DNA of 64,000 nucleotides, taken from assembly GCF_019969685.1 (NCBI RefSeq), contig NZ_JAHXYZ010000001.1:1860001-1924000 (forward strand), written 5' to 3'. This document shows, piece after piece, positions 16,197 through 24,443 of this stretch. Every line of letters begins with the position of its first letter. Position 1 is the first letter of the stretch. The notes beneath the pieces were generated by a model. It was not told the DNA's origin, made no database searches, and saw nothing but the letters and a program-made list of their open reading frames with translations. A program made the translations under genes and the position numbers. Origin of the DNA: Microbacterium sp. EST19A. Its GTDB lineage: Bacteria > Actinomycetota > Actinomycetes > Actinomycetales > Microbacteriaceae.

Positions 16197-16775
16197 ATGA
16201 CTTTGACCGTCAAGGGACAGGCCACGCGCGGGCGCATCCTCGATGCGACGGCCTCGTACCTGCGCAGCGATGCTCCCGGTGACATCACGCTCGACGACAT
16301 CCGCGCCCTCACCGGCACCAGCAAAGGACAGCTGTTCCACTACTTCCCCGGCGGCAAGGAGGAGCTGCTGCTCGCCGCCATCCGTCGCGAGGCCGATCAC
16401 GTGATCGGCGATCAGCAGCCTCAGCTCGACGACCTGACCGATCGCCGCGGGTGGGAGAGATGGAGCGCCGCCGTCGTCGCCCGATATCGCGAGCTCGGCG
16501 CCCATTGTCCGCTCGCCGCCCTCATGGATCAGGCATCCGCTCCCGGTGCCGCCGAGGTCATCTCCGCACTGCTCGCGGACTGGCGGTCTCGCCTCACCCG
16601 TGGCATCCGCGCGATGCAGGATGCGGGGGAGGCGCGGTCGGACGCGGATGCTGCGACGGTCGCAGCCTCGGTCATCGCCGGCATCCAGGGAGGTGTGCAG
16701 GTGCTCCGGGCCACCGGCGAGACCGACACGCTCGAGGCCTCGCTGGCGTTGCACCTGGAGTACCTGTCCCGCTGA
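16197..16775 (+). CDS. TetR/AcrR family transcriptional regulator
   Basis: A 192-residue TetR regulator. The HTH is in ITLDDIRALTGTSKGQLFHY followed by FPGGKEELLLAAI, the usual family boundary; residues 80-192 form the ligand-binding and dimer domain. The start MTLTVKG at 16197 follows GGGGAGAATG. It should bind the palindrome in the 61-base divergent region and control itself and the SDR gene. The inducer is unknown. Confidence 0.9.
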   Translation: MTLTVKGQATRGRILDATASYLRSDAPGDITLDDIRALTGTSKGQLFHYFPGGKEELLLAAIRREADHVIGDQQPQLDDLTDRRGWERWSAAVVARYRELGAHCPLAALMDQASAPGAAEVISALLADWRSRLTRGIRAMQDAGEARSDADAATVAASVIAGIQGGVQVLRATGETDTLEASLALHLEYLSR

Positions 16776-16824
16776 GACCCCGCTGACGGTTGCGCGGAAA
16801 CGCGTGTCCTGGGAGCATCTCCTG

Positions 16825-17091
16825 GTGGTGAGATCTGCGGAGCTGGACACGGAGAGCATCGTCGACCTCGGCGAACTCGCCGGCGTCGACCGCGGACGCC
16901 AGCGCTGCGAATGCGATCACGGTGACGAGAGCGGATACGAGCCCTGCGGACGCAGGGCCAAGTGGCGTGTCACGATCGACTGCGTCTGCGGCGAGGGTCA
17001 TCCGCGACAGGTCGAGATCCTCTGTTCGCGATGCCTGCGCACGCTGCGGCAGTCGCACGGCAGCGAAGCGATCACGGTGCGCAAGCTCTGA
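16825..17091 (+). CDS. Small cysteine-rich, probable zinc-binding protein
   Basis: About 88 residues; not recognised as a named family. Seven cysteines and two histidines are arranged as CECDH near residue 28, C at 41, CVCGEGH near 53 and CSRC near 67, which looks like one or two zinc sites. No signal or membrane segment. The start is uncertain: GTG at 16825, 16828 or 16804 are in frame, and GGGAG at 16811-16815 favours one of the first two. It follows tetR by about 50 bases and converges on the PfkB gene. Confidence 0.55.
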   Translation: MVRSAELDTESIVDLGELAGVDRGRQRCECDHGDESGYEPCGRRAKWRVTIDCVCGEGHPRQVEILCSRCLRTLRQSHGSEAITVRKL

Positions 17092-17116
17092 GCGCGACGC
17101 CTCTGACTCGCACGCC

Positions 17117-18100
17117 TCAGCGTGTGACGGTGGTCTGCGCCGCGAGCGCCGTCGCCGTGTCCCGGTCGGGTTGGGCGCCGACCCCGCCGCTGCCGCGCGT
17201 GGATGCTGTTCCGCAGGCCACGGCGAAGGCGATGGCTCGCTCGACGGGCTGACCCCAGATGCGGGAGGCGAGGAAGCCGGCTGCGAGGGTGTCGCCGGCC
17301 CCGACGGTGTCGACGAGCTCCGCATCCAGCGCCGGAACCGTTGCGCGGGCGCGTCCGATCCCGGTGCCTGTGCGCCGCGCGGCGATGGCACCTTCGGCGC
17401 CGAGCTTCGCGACGACGACGGCGTCCGCGGGCATGATCGCGAGAAGATGCTCGATCGCGGCGTCGATGCTGCCCGCACCGGTGATGCCGGTCAGCTCCTC
17501 CTCGTTGCCGAAGAAGACGTCGACGTGCGGCATCAGTTCGAGGATGCCGGAGTCCCACCGCTCCTCGGGGTCGAAGTTGCCGTCGAGGGAGGTGGTCAGC
17601 CCCGCCGTGCGCGCGGCGCGGAAAAGCGCGGGCGCGTCGGCATGCAGGGCGTGTTGGAGGAAGTAGCTGCCGACGTGCAGGTGCGCAGCCGACGCGAGGT
17701 CGGCAGCGGTGACGTCTGCGGCGCGGACCGTGCCGATCGATCCCATCGAAGTGAGGATGGCGCGGTCGCCGCTCGGGCGGGTGAGGTGGGTGGACGCGCC
17801 GGTGGGGAGCGTCTCATCGACGCGCACCCCGGCGGTGTCGACGGCGCGCTCGCGCAGCTCGGCGTCGAGGAAGCGGCCGAACGTGTCGTCTCCGCGCACG
17901 CTGATCAGTCGCGTGTCGACTCCCAGCGCGGCCGCACCGCACGCCGTGATCGCGGACGAGCTGCCCATGGTGAGGGTGGTCCTCGGCACGATCTGCTCGT
18001 GCTGACCGAACCGGAGCTCGTCCCCGACCTCGATGATCAGATCGACGCACAGCTCGCCGACGACGAGCAGTCGGCCTACGGATGCTGCGGCAGCAGCCAT
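17117..18100 (-). CDS. PfkB family carbohydrate kinase
   Basis: A 327-residue ribokinase-fold sugar kinase. The N-terminal LLVVGELCVDLIIEVG, the SLDGNFDPEERW substrate region and the C-terminal DTVGAGDTLAAGFLA with the catalytic aspartate are intact. It phosphorylates a sugar or sugar derivative with ATP. It is last in the minus-strand unit SIS isomerase-tautomerase-kinase and its start overlaps the tautomerase end by 25 bases. With the aldolase on the opposite side of the shared promoter this suggests isomerise, phosphorylate, cleave logic. The exact sugar is not known. Confidence 0.88.
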   Translation of the reverse strand: MAAAAASVGRLLVVGELCVDLIIEVGDELRFGQHEQIVPRTTLTMGSSSAITACGAAALGVDTRLISVRGDDTFGRFLDAELRERAVDTAGVRVDETLPTGASTHLTRPSGDRAILTSMGSIGTVRAADVTAADLASAAHLHVGSYFLQHALHADAPALFRAARTAGLTTSLDGNFDPEERWDSGILELMPHVDVFFGNEEELTGITGAGSIDAAIEHLLAIMPADAVVVAKLGAEGAIAARRTGTGIGRARATVPALDAELVDTVGAGDTLAAGFLASRIWGQPVERAIAFAVACGTASTRGSGGVGAQPDRDTATALAAQTTVTR

Positions 18101-18420
18101 TCGCACCACACCCCTTCCAGGTCGACTCCGCCATCCGCGACCTGCCGACGACTCCAGTCTGCCGCGGCGTGACGTGCGGCTCCGCATGCGCGCCCGGTCT
18201 TCTCCTCGCCGCGGTCGGAGCCGTGGATGCTGATCAGGGCCCACGGATTCGCGTCGGCATCCGTCGTCGCGCCGTTCGTCACGGTCGCGCGGACGGGGAT
18301 CGACATCGCGATCACATCGCCGGGCGCCAGCTCCAGCGCGTCGGCGACGGCATCCGCCACGCTCTGCAGCAGGTCGCGCTCCGCGGCGTGCGGCACCGTC
18401 GCGATCGTGATGACGGGCAT
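18076..18420 (-). CDS. Tautomerase-superfamily-like small protein
   Basis: A 114-residue protein starting MPVITIATVPHA, with proline directly after the initiator methionine as in the 4-oxalocrotonate tautomerase superfamily, where Pro-1 is the catalytic base. The pattern of alternating hydrophobic strand (VITIATV), long helix (AERDLLQSVADAVADALEL) and second strand (VIAMSIPV) also fits. It is linked to the SIS gene by a one-base TGATG overlap and to the kinase by a 25-base overlap. I infer an enol-keto or aldose-ketose tautomerisation in the sugar pathway; this is not proven. Confidence 0.55.
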   Translation of the reverse strand: MPVITIATVPHAAERDLLQSVADAVADALELAPGDVIAMSIPVRATVTNGATTDADANPWALISIHGSDRGEEKTGRACGAARHAAADWSRRQVADGGVDLEGVWCEWLLPQHP

Positions 18421-19328
18421 CAGTCGGTGACGAGGACCGAGCGGTTCAGGAACGGAGGTGTGTCGGGGTTGCGTCCGCGCAGCGCGGCGAGGTCGACGGC
18501 CAGTCGGTGCGCGAGTGGCAGGTTCGCCTGCGGGTCGAGGTCGTTCACGTAGACGGCTGCCCCGGTCGATCGCACGTCGTCGGCGATGACGTCGGGCGCC
18601 TCGCCGAGGAACCAGACGAGAGTGTTCGGGCCGGCGCACGAGATGGGGCCGTGCTGGTACTCCCACATCGAGTACGCCTCGGTCCAGAAGCCGGCGGACT
18701 CGCGCACCTTCAGGGCGGCTTCCTGTGCGAGACCGTTGGTCCAGCGGTGTCCGAGGAAGACGATGTGCTGCACGTGCTCGGGGTCGGTGGGCAGCGTCTC
18801 CGCGAGGGCGGTGCGCGCATCGTCGACGAGCGTCGCGGGCACCTGGTCGATCGAGGCTCGGAGCGTCGTCAGCACGGTCGTGGCGAAGCGCGTCTGCACG
18901 ATCGACTTCTCGTCGGCGAAGTCGAGGTGCACGGTGCGGTCGGTGCACAGTCGGCCGAGCGGAGTGTCGGTGTCGCCCAGGATCGCGGTGATGCGGTGGG
19001 TGGCGCCGTAGCGCTCGACGAGGTCGACGACATCCTGTGTCGTGCCGGAACGGGAGATCACGACGATGTGCTCGTCGTCATCGATCCAGTCGAGCTCGCT
19101 GGGGATCGCGGCGCGCGTGCGTCCGAGCCCCGCGTCGTTGCGGAGGTACGCGTACGAGTCGCCGATGTAATAGGAGGTGCCGCAGCCGACGATCAGCACC
19201 TTCTCGCCCGCGGCGGGGAGAAGGGCGCGATGACGTTCGGCGAGGTCGAGTGCCTGCTGCCAGATCTCGGGCTGGCTCGTGAGCTCTGCCCGGGTGATGG
19301 CGCCCGTTCCGACGATGCTGTCGTTCAT
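18420..19328 (-). CDS. SIS-domain sugar isomerase/deaminase (AgaS/GlmS-like)
   Basis: A 302-residue protein with two SIS domains. The first contains LIVGCGTSYYIGDSYAYLRN and VVISRSGTTQDVVDL, the phospho-sugar-binding serines of the GlmS/AgaS group; the second contains GHRWTNGLAQEAALKVRE and YQHGPISC. Members interconvert keto- and amino- or aldo-sugar phosphates. No glutaminase domain is present, so it is not GlmS itself. First gene of its operon; the start at 19328 follows AAGGAC. It shares a divergent promoter region with the ABC importer at 19507. Confidence 0.85.
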   Translation of the reverse strand: MNDSIVGTGAITRAELTSQPEIWQQALDLAERHRALLPAAGEKVLIVGCGTSYYIGDSYAYLRNDAGLGRTRAAIPSELDWIDDDEHIVVISRSGTTQDVVDLVERYGATHRITAILGDTDTPLGRLCTDRTVHLDFADEKSIVQTRFATTVLTTLRASIDQVPATLVDDARTALAETLPTDPEHVQHIVFLGHRWTNGLAQEAALKVRESAGFWTEAYSMWEYQHGPISCAGPNTLVWFLGEAPDVIADDVRSTGAAVYVNDLDPQANLPLAHRLAVDLAALRGRNPDTPPFLNRSVLVTD

Positions 19329-19392
19329 ATCGTGGTCCTTCAGGTCTCTCCGTCGGCGCGCATGTGGCGACGATCTGTGCAGATTCAATCAG

Positions 19393-19403
19393 AAATGAGC
19401 AAG
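19393..19403. promoter_or_regulatory. Candidate operator shared with the 29.1-kb promoter
   Basis: AAATGAGCAAG occurs here and, as its reverse complement, at 29084-29094; the wider match is CA(G/C)AAATGAGCAAG. A second TGAGCA lies at 19425-19430. The DeoR protein encoded at 23664 is the likely binder. Confidence 0.5.
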
Positions 19404-19415
19404 GAATGAAAGTTC

Positions 19416-19444
19416 TTGACGGATTGAGCAGGTTGTTGAATACT
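19416..19444 (+). promoter_or_regulatory. Promoter of the sugar ABC importer operon
   Basis: TTGACG (19416-19421), a 17-base spacer and AATACT (19439-19444) form a good vegetative promoter, about 55 bases before the GTG at 19507, whose ribosome site is AGGAG. Confidence 0.6.
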
Positions 19445-19506
19445 GCAACGAACGGACGCCACGCAGCACCCTGGCTGTCGGCGACATCACAAGAGGAGAT
19501 CGACGC

Positions 19507-20811
19507 GTGAGAATCAGAAATCAGCGCCTCATCGGCATCGTCGGGATCGGCGCGGCCAGCGCACTGGTGCTCTCCGGTTGTGCCGGCTTCGGGGGCGGCG
19601 GCGGATCGAGCGAAGAGGGCGGCGACCAGACCCTCACCTTCACCACCTGGGGCAGCGAGTCCGAGGAGACCACCTTCAAGGACCTCATCAAGCAGTTCGA
19701 GGCCGACCACGACGGCGTCGACATCAAGCTCAACGTGGTGCCCTACGACCAGATGTTCTCGAACATCGACGCCCAGCTCTCCTCGGGGAAGGCGCCGGAT
19801 CTCTTCCGCGTCGACTACGGCAACCTCGGCGTCTACTCGAGCCAGGACCAGCTGCTCGACCTGAGCGAGTACTTCTCCGACGAGGAGATCGCTGAGTTCA
19901 CCCCCGCGATGTGGGAGGCCGTGTCGTTCGACGGCGCACCCTACGGCGTGCCCCACCAGACCGACGTGTCCGCTCTGCTCGTCAACACGCAGATGCTGAC
20001 GGATGCCGGCATCGACCCGGCGACCCTCCCCACCACGCAGGACGACGCGTGGACCTGGGACGAGTTCGCCGATGTCGCCACGCAGCTGCGCGGCGCGCTC
20101 CCCGCCGACAAGTACCCCTTCGCCTACAACTGGCAGCTCGGCGGCGCACCCCGCTGGCTGAGCTGGCTGTTCGAGGCGAACGGCACCTTCCTCGACGGCA
20201 CCTCCGCGACCATCGACTCGCCCGAGGGTGAGAAGGCTCTCGACTTCACGAAGAGCTTCTTCGAGAACGAATGGGTCCCGCCGACGAGCTCGACCAAGGG
20301 CACCGTCTACGCCGACAACCTCTTCACCGAGGGAACGGTCGCGATGGCTTTCGCCGGATCCTTCCTCGTGCCCGACATCGACTCGCTCTCGAAGTTCGAC
20401 TGGACGGCCATCCCGATGCCGAAGGACGAGCGCGGTGCGACCGACCTCGGCGGCAACGCGTTGGTCGCCACGAAGGACACGAAGAACCCGGAGCTGGCCG
20501 CGGAGTTCCTGAAGTTCATGGTCTCGGCCGACGCGATGAGCGAGTTCTGCGCCAACACCAATGAGCTGCCGACCCGCCTCGACCTCGAGGGCGACGCCGT
20601 GGAGTTCAAGGTGCGTCCCGACGTCATGCCCGTGTTCGTCGATCAGGCCGGCACGATCGAGCCGAGCGACGTCAAGCAGCTGACCTCCCCGGCCATGGCC
20701 GCGATCAACACGGCGCTGCAGGACCAGCTCGAGGCCGCGTTCATCGGCGGGCAGTCCACTGCCGACACGCTCGCGAACCTGTCGGCCGCCATCGAGGAAG
20801 CCGCCAAGTAA
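19507..20811 (+). CDS. Sugar ABC transporter substrate-binding lipoprotein
   Basis: A 434-residue family-1 extracellular solute-binding protein. The signal peptide ends in a lipobox (LVLSGCAG), so the mature protein is a surface lipoprotein. LTFTTWGSESEETTF, the YNWQLGGAPRWLSWLFEANG sugar-site region and MAFAGSFLVPDI are typical of carbohydrate binders. It begins with GTG after AGGAGATCGACGC. The stop overlaps the first permease ATG (TAATG). The sugar is unknown; the surrounding kinase, isomerase, aldolase and dehydratase genes suggest an uncommon sugar or sugar derivative. Confidence 0.92.
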   Translation: MRIRNQRLIGIVGIGAASALVLSGCAGFGGGGGSSEEGGDQTLTFTTWGSESEETTFKDLIKQFEADHDGVDIKLNVVPYDQMFSNIDAQLSSGKAPDLFRVDYGNLGVYSSQDQLLDLSEYFSDEEIAEFTPAMWEAVSFDGAPYGVPHQTDVSALLVNTQMLTDAGIDPATLPTTQDDAWTWDEFADVATQLRGALPADKYPFAYNWQLGGAPRWLSWLFEANGTFLDGTSATIDSPEGEKALDFTKSFFENEWVPPTSSTKGTVYADNLFTEGTVAMAFAGSFLVPDIDSLSKFDWTAIPMPKDERGATDLGGNALVATKDTKNPELAAEFLKFMVSADAMSEFCANTNELPTRLDLEGDAVEFKVRPDVMPVFVDQAGTIEPSDVKQLTSPAMAAINTALQDQLEAAFIGGQSTADTLANLSAAIEEAAK

Positions 20812-21752
20812 TGACTGCTCTGTCCACCCGCGACCGGGGTAACGCTGTCGCGTCGCCCCGGCCGCGGGCGGGGCAGCGGACCGCCCGCCTGCGAGAGTCT
20901 CTCGTCGGCTGGAGCTTCGCCGCTCCGAACCTCGTCCTGATGTCGCTGTTCCTGTTCGTCCCGATCATCTGGGCGGCGATCATCTCCTTCCAGGAGACGA
21001 AGGGCTTCGGCGACCCGGAGTGGGTGGGGCTCGAGAACTACGTCCGGCTCGTCTCCGACCCGGTCTTCTGGCAGAGCCTGGCGCAGACCATGCTCTTCAC
21101 CGCGGTGACCGTCCCGATCGAGCTGCTCGGCGGCCTCGGTCTCGCGGTTCTGCTGAACTCGGTGCTTCCGGCGCGCGGTGTCTTCCGCACCATGATCGTG
21201 CTGCCGATGGTCATCTCCGGCGTCGCCTCGGGCATGATCGCGGTGATCATGTTCTACGAGTCGAACGGCCTGGTGAACAAGATCCTGAACGCCATCGGCC
21301 TCGACTCGGTCGGCTGGCAGTCGCAGGGCGGCCCCGCGATGATCTCGGTCATGATCGCCGCGGTCTGGTTGCGGCTGGGCTTCAACATGATCATCTATCT
21401 CGCCGGCCTCCAGTCGATCTCGCCCGAGCTGTACGAAGCGGCGCGCATCGACGGTGCCAGCCGCTGGCAGCAGTTCCGGTCGGTGACCGTGCCGCTCGTC
21501 GGACCCTCGACGTTCTTCCTGCTGATCATGAACGTGATCGCGTCGTTCCAGGTGTTCGACCTGATCTTCGTCATGACCGGCGGCGGCCCGGGCAACTCGA
21601 CCTCGGTGCTCGTGACCTACGCGTACCGCAACGGCTTCCAGATCAGGGAGCAGGGATACGGCGCCGCGATCGGCATCGTCATCCTCATCATCACGCTCAT
21701 CTTCACCTTCATCCAGTGGAAGACCAGTCGCACGCGAGACCTGGCGGAGTAG
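20811..21752 (+). CDS. Sugar ABC transporter permease (MalF-type)
   Basis: A 313-residue membrane protein with six hydrophobic segments and the conserved EAA loop EAARIDGASRWQQFRSVTVP, which docks the ATPase. The IFVMTGGGPGNSTSVLVTY block is typical of the UgpA/MalF branch. Translationally coupled to the binding protein. No ATPase gene follows, so it must share a common ATPase of the MsiK/UgpC kind encoded elsewhere. Confidence 0.93.
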   Translation: MTALSTRDRGNAVASPRPRAGQRTARLRESLVGWSFAAPNLVLMSLFLFVPIIWAAIISFQETKGFGDPEWVGLENYVRLVSDPVFWQSLAQTMLFTAVTVPIELLGGLGLAVLLNSVLPARGVFRTMIVLPMVISGVASGMIAVIMFYESNGLVNKILNAIGLDSVGWQSQGGPAMISVMIAAVWLRLGFNMIIYLAGLQSISPELYEAARIDGASRWQQFRSVTVPLVGPSTFFLLIMNVIASFQVFDLIFVMTGGGPGNSTSVLVTYAYRNGFQIREQGYGAAIGIVILIITLIFTFIQWKTSRTRDLAE

Positions 21753-21761
21753 GAGTGCATC

Positions 21762-22676
21762 ATGGCTGAAACCACCACTGTCGTGCAGATCGCCGACGCG
21801 GCGCTGCTCGGAGAGAAGGGCGCCGCGCGCGTGCAGCGTCGTCGCCGTCGTCGTCAGAGCCAGTCGCGCAAGGGCATCGTCTGGCGCACGCTGATCGCCG
21901 CGGTCGTCTCGCTCGTCGTGATCTTCCCGCTGTACTGGATGCTCGTCGTGGCGTTCTCGCCGCGCGGCGAGGTGTTCGAACCGGGTCTGCGTCTCTGGCC
22001 GAGCACGCTCACGCTCGAGAACTTCGCCAAGGTCTTCGACCGGGTGCCGGTCGTCGACTGGTTCGGCAACTCGGTCGTGATCGGGGCGTTCGTCACGGTG
22101 CTCACCGTGTTCGTGAACCTGCTCGCCGGCTACGCCTTCGCCCGCCTCCGCTTCGGCGGACGCAACGCGGTGTTCATCCTCGCCCTCGCGACGATGATGA
22201 TCCCCGTGCAGGCGATCATGGTCGCGCAGTTCAAGCTCGTCTCCGGTCTCGGCATCTTCGGCACCTACTGGGGCGTGATCCTGCCGGGAGCCGCCGCGGC
22301 GTTCGGCATCTTCCTCGCGCGGCAGTTCTTCATCGGCATCCCCGACGAGATCATCGAGGCCGCCCGCATCGACGGAGCCGGGCACTTCCGCATCTTCCTG
22401 CAGGTCGTGCTGCCGCTGTGCAAGCCGCTGATCGCGGTGCTCACCCTGCTCACGCTCATGGGAAGCTGGAACGACTTCGCGTGGCCGTTGATCGCCCTCA
22501 ACGACAACCAGTTGTTCACCCTTCCGATCGGACTGCTGTATCTCAAGAATCAGACGTCGCCCGACTACAACGCGATCATGGCGCTCGCGCTGATCACGGT
22601 GCTGCCGATGGTGCTGCTGTTCATCTTCTTCCAGCGGTACTTCGTGCAGGGCTTCGCCCGGAGCGGGATCAAATGA
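21762..22676 (+). CDS. Sugar ABC transporter permease (MalG-type)
   Basis: A 304-residue membrane protein with six hydrophobic segments after a polybasic N terminus (RRRRRRQSQSRK). The EAA loop EAARIDGAGHFRIFLQVVLP and the end YFVQGFARSGIK are typical of the MalG/UgpE branch. It pairs with the preceding permease to form the channel. GGAGTG precedes the ATG. Its TGA overlaps the ATG of the dehydrogenase by four bases. Confidence 0.93.
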   Translation: MAETTTVVQIADAALLGEKGAARVQRRRRRRQSQSRKGIVWRTLIAAVVSLVVIFPLYWMLVVAFSPRGEVFEPGLRLWPSTLTLENFAKVFDRVPVVDWFGNSVVIGAFVTVLTVFVNLLAGYAFARLRFGGRNAVFILALATMMIPVQAIMVAQFKLVSGLGIFGTYWGVILPGAAAAFGIFLARQFFIGIPDEIIEAARIDGAGHFRIFLQVVLPLCKPLIAVLTLLTLMGSWNDFAWPLIALNDNQLFTLPIGLLYLKNQTSPDYNAIMALALITVLPMVLLFIFFQRYFVQGFARSGIK

Positions 22677-23680
22677 CACTGACGTACCTCTGCTCGCTCC
22701 CGTTGCCGGATTCCTGGTTCGACGAGCTGCAGAAGCGGATGCCGCAGGTCGCGGTGCACCGCATGACACCGGAGACGCCGCCGCCGGCGGAGGTCCTCGC
22801 CGCCGTCGACCTGCTGCACACGAGCGAGTGGCTCCCGGCATCCGCCGACGTGCCCGCGCTGCGGCTCGTGCAGCTCGACACCTCGGGTGTGGATCACGTG
22901 CGGGGGACGACGCTGTGGGAGAGCGGTGTGCCGATCGCGACGCTCGGCGGCATCGCCCCGGTGCCGATGGCCGAGTACGCGCTGATGTCGATCCTCGAGC
23001 TCGCCCATCGGATGCCGCTCATCGCGCGGCACCGTCTGGATCGCTCCTGGCCCTCGAACGCGGAGCGGCTCGCGTCGCTCACGCCGCGGCAGCTGTCGGG
23101 AGCGACAGCGGGCATCGTCGGCTACGGGCGGATCGGCCGCGAGATCTCGCGGCTCGCCACGACGTTCGGGATGAACGTGCTCGGGGTCAGCCGTTCGGGC
23201 GCTCGCGTCGCGGCGACCGAGAAGTTCGACACCGGCCGTCAGACCATCGACGACGACCCGGCGGAGCTCTTCCCGATCGACCGTCTCGACGAGGTCCTTC
23301 GCCGCAGCGACTTCCTCGTGGTGGTCGTTCCCCTCACCGAGCTCACGTGCGGACTCATCGGGCCCGCGCAGCTCGACCTGCTTCCGCACGGCGCCTTCGT
23401 CGTCAACATCGCCCGCGGCGGGATCGTCGACGAGCAGGCACTTCTGGACCGGCTGCGTGACGGACGCATCGGCGGCGTCGCCCTCGACGTGTTCGACGAG
23501 GAGCCGCTGGGCGCGGACTCGGTGTGGTGGACAGAACCCGGCGCGCTGATCACCCCCCACGTCGCGGGACTGGCCCCGCAGTATCATGCACAGACACTCG
23601 ACCTCGTCGTCGAGAACCTGACCCGACTGGCCGAGAACAGGCCCTTGCTGAATGAGGTGGACCGTGCAGCCGGTTACTGA
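22673..23680 (+). CDS. D-isomer-specific 2-hydroxyacid dehydrogenase
   Basis: A 335-residue NAD-dependent dehydrogenase. The cofactor loop GIVGYGRIGREISRLA is followed by the three catalytic residues in their usual blocks: Arg in VNIARGGIVDEQALL, Glu in LDVFDEEPL and His in TPHVAGLA. These enzymes interconvert 2-keto and D-2-hydroxy acids, for example glyoxylate, hydroxypyruvate or sugar-derived keto acids. The start is the ATG that overlaps the permease stop. As part of the import operon it may reduce an aldolase or dehydratase product. Confidence 0.9.
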   Translation: MTLTYLCSLPLPDSWFDELQKRMPQVAVHRMTPETPPPAEVLAAVDLLHTSEWLPASADVPALRLVQLDTSGVDHVRGTTLWESGVPIATLGGIAPVPMAEYALMSILELAHRMPLIARHRLDRSWPSNAERLASLTPRQLSGATAGIVGYGRIGREISRLATTFGMNVLGVSRSGARVAATEKFDTGRQTIDDDPAELFPIDRLDEVLRRSDFLVVVVPLTELTCGLIGPAQLDLLPHGAFVVNIARGGIVDEQALLDRLRDGRIGGVALDVFDEEPLGADSVWWTEPGALITPHVAGLAPQYHAQTLDLVVENLTRLAENRPLLNEVDRAAGY

Positions 23681-24443
23681 GCCCCTGATCGGGCCGAAGC
23701 GTCAGCGCGAGCTTCTCAACTACATCCGCACCTACGGTGCCGGTTCGGTCAGCGAGATGGCCAAGCTGCTCGGCGTGAGCACGTCGACCGTGCGACGCGA
23801 CCTGAACGAGCTGCAGGACAAGAAGCTCGTCGAGCGCGTGCACGGCGGTGCGGCGCAGGTCGACGACGACGTGGAGCCCCTGCGCCCGCAGCGCGAGGTG
23901 GCGTTCGCCGAGGAGAAGCAGCGCATCGGCCGCGCGGCATCCGCGTACATCACGCCGAACTCGACCGTGCTGATCACCGGTGGAACGACGACCGAGGCGA
24001 TGCTGCCGTTCCTCGGCGGCATCCCCGGTCTCACCGTGCTCACCAACAGCCTCAGCGTCGTCAGCCGGCTGTCGCAGTTCCCCGACATCGACATCATCGT
24101 GCTCGGCGGCCTACTGCGCCGCTCGGAGATGAGCCTGCTCGGACACCTCACGATCGCCGGGCTCGACGAGTTCGGCATCGACCGCGTGTTCACGGGCGCC
24201 TTCGGTGTGGATGCCGAGATGGGCGTGACCGGGACGAACCTCTCCGAGACGCAGACCGACCGGTCGCTGGCCTCGTCGGCCCGCGAGCTGATCGTGCTCG
24301 CCGACCACTCCAAACTCGCGCGGCGCGGTCCTGCGCGACTGGTCCCGATCGAGGGCATCTCGCGCCTGATCGTCGATGACGGAGCGGATGCCGCGCTGCT
24401 CGGGCGCCTGCGCGATGCGGGGGTGACCGTCGAGACATGCTGA
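23664..24443 (+). CDS. DeoR family sugar-operon regulator
   Basis: A 259-residue DeoR regulator. The N-terminal winged HTH has RQRELLNYIRTYGAGSVSEM and VSTSTVRRDLNELQDKKLVE; the C-terminal effector domain has VLITGGTTTEAMLPFL and ADHSKLARRGPARL, the DeoR phospho-sugar-sensing pattern. I chose GTG 23664 after GAGGTGG; ATG 23652 in frame is an alternative. It overlaps the dehydrogenase end and the aldolase start. It is the natural candidate to bind the AAATGAGCAAG sites at 19.4 and 29.1 kb. Confidence 0.9.
   Translation: MQPVTEPLIGPKRQRELLNYIRTYGAGSVSEMAKLLGVSTSTVRRDLNELQDKKLVERVHGGAAQVDDDVEPLRPQREVAFAEEKQRIGRAASAYITPNSTVLITGGTTTEAMLPFLGGIPGLTVLTNSLSVVSRLSQFPDIDIIVLGGLLRRSEMSLLGHLTIAGLDEFGIDRVFTGAFGVDAEMGVTGTNLSETQTDRSLASSARELIVLADHSKLARRGPARLVPIEGISRLIVDDGADAALLGRLRDAGVTVETC

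Noticed and set aside
20643..22841. A 732-codon open frame on the minus strand opposite the sugar permeases
   Set aside because: It is extremely rich in Arg, Asp, Glu and His with no domain, and lies entirely opposite clearly recognisable transporter genes. Such long antisense frames are expected in GC-rich DNA.
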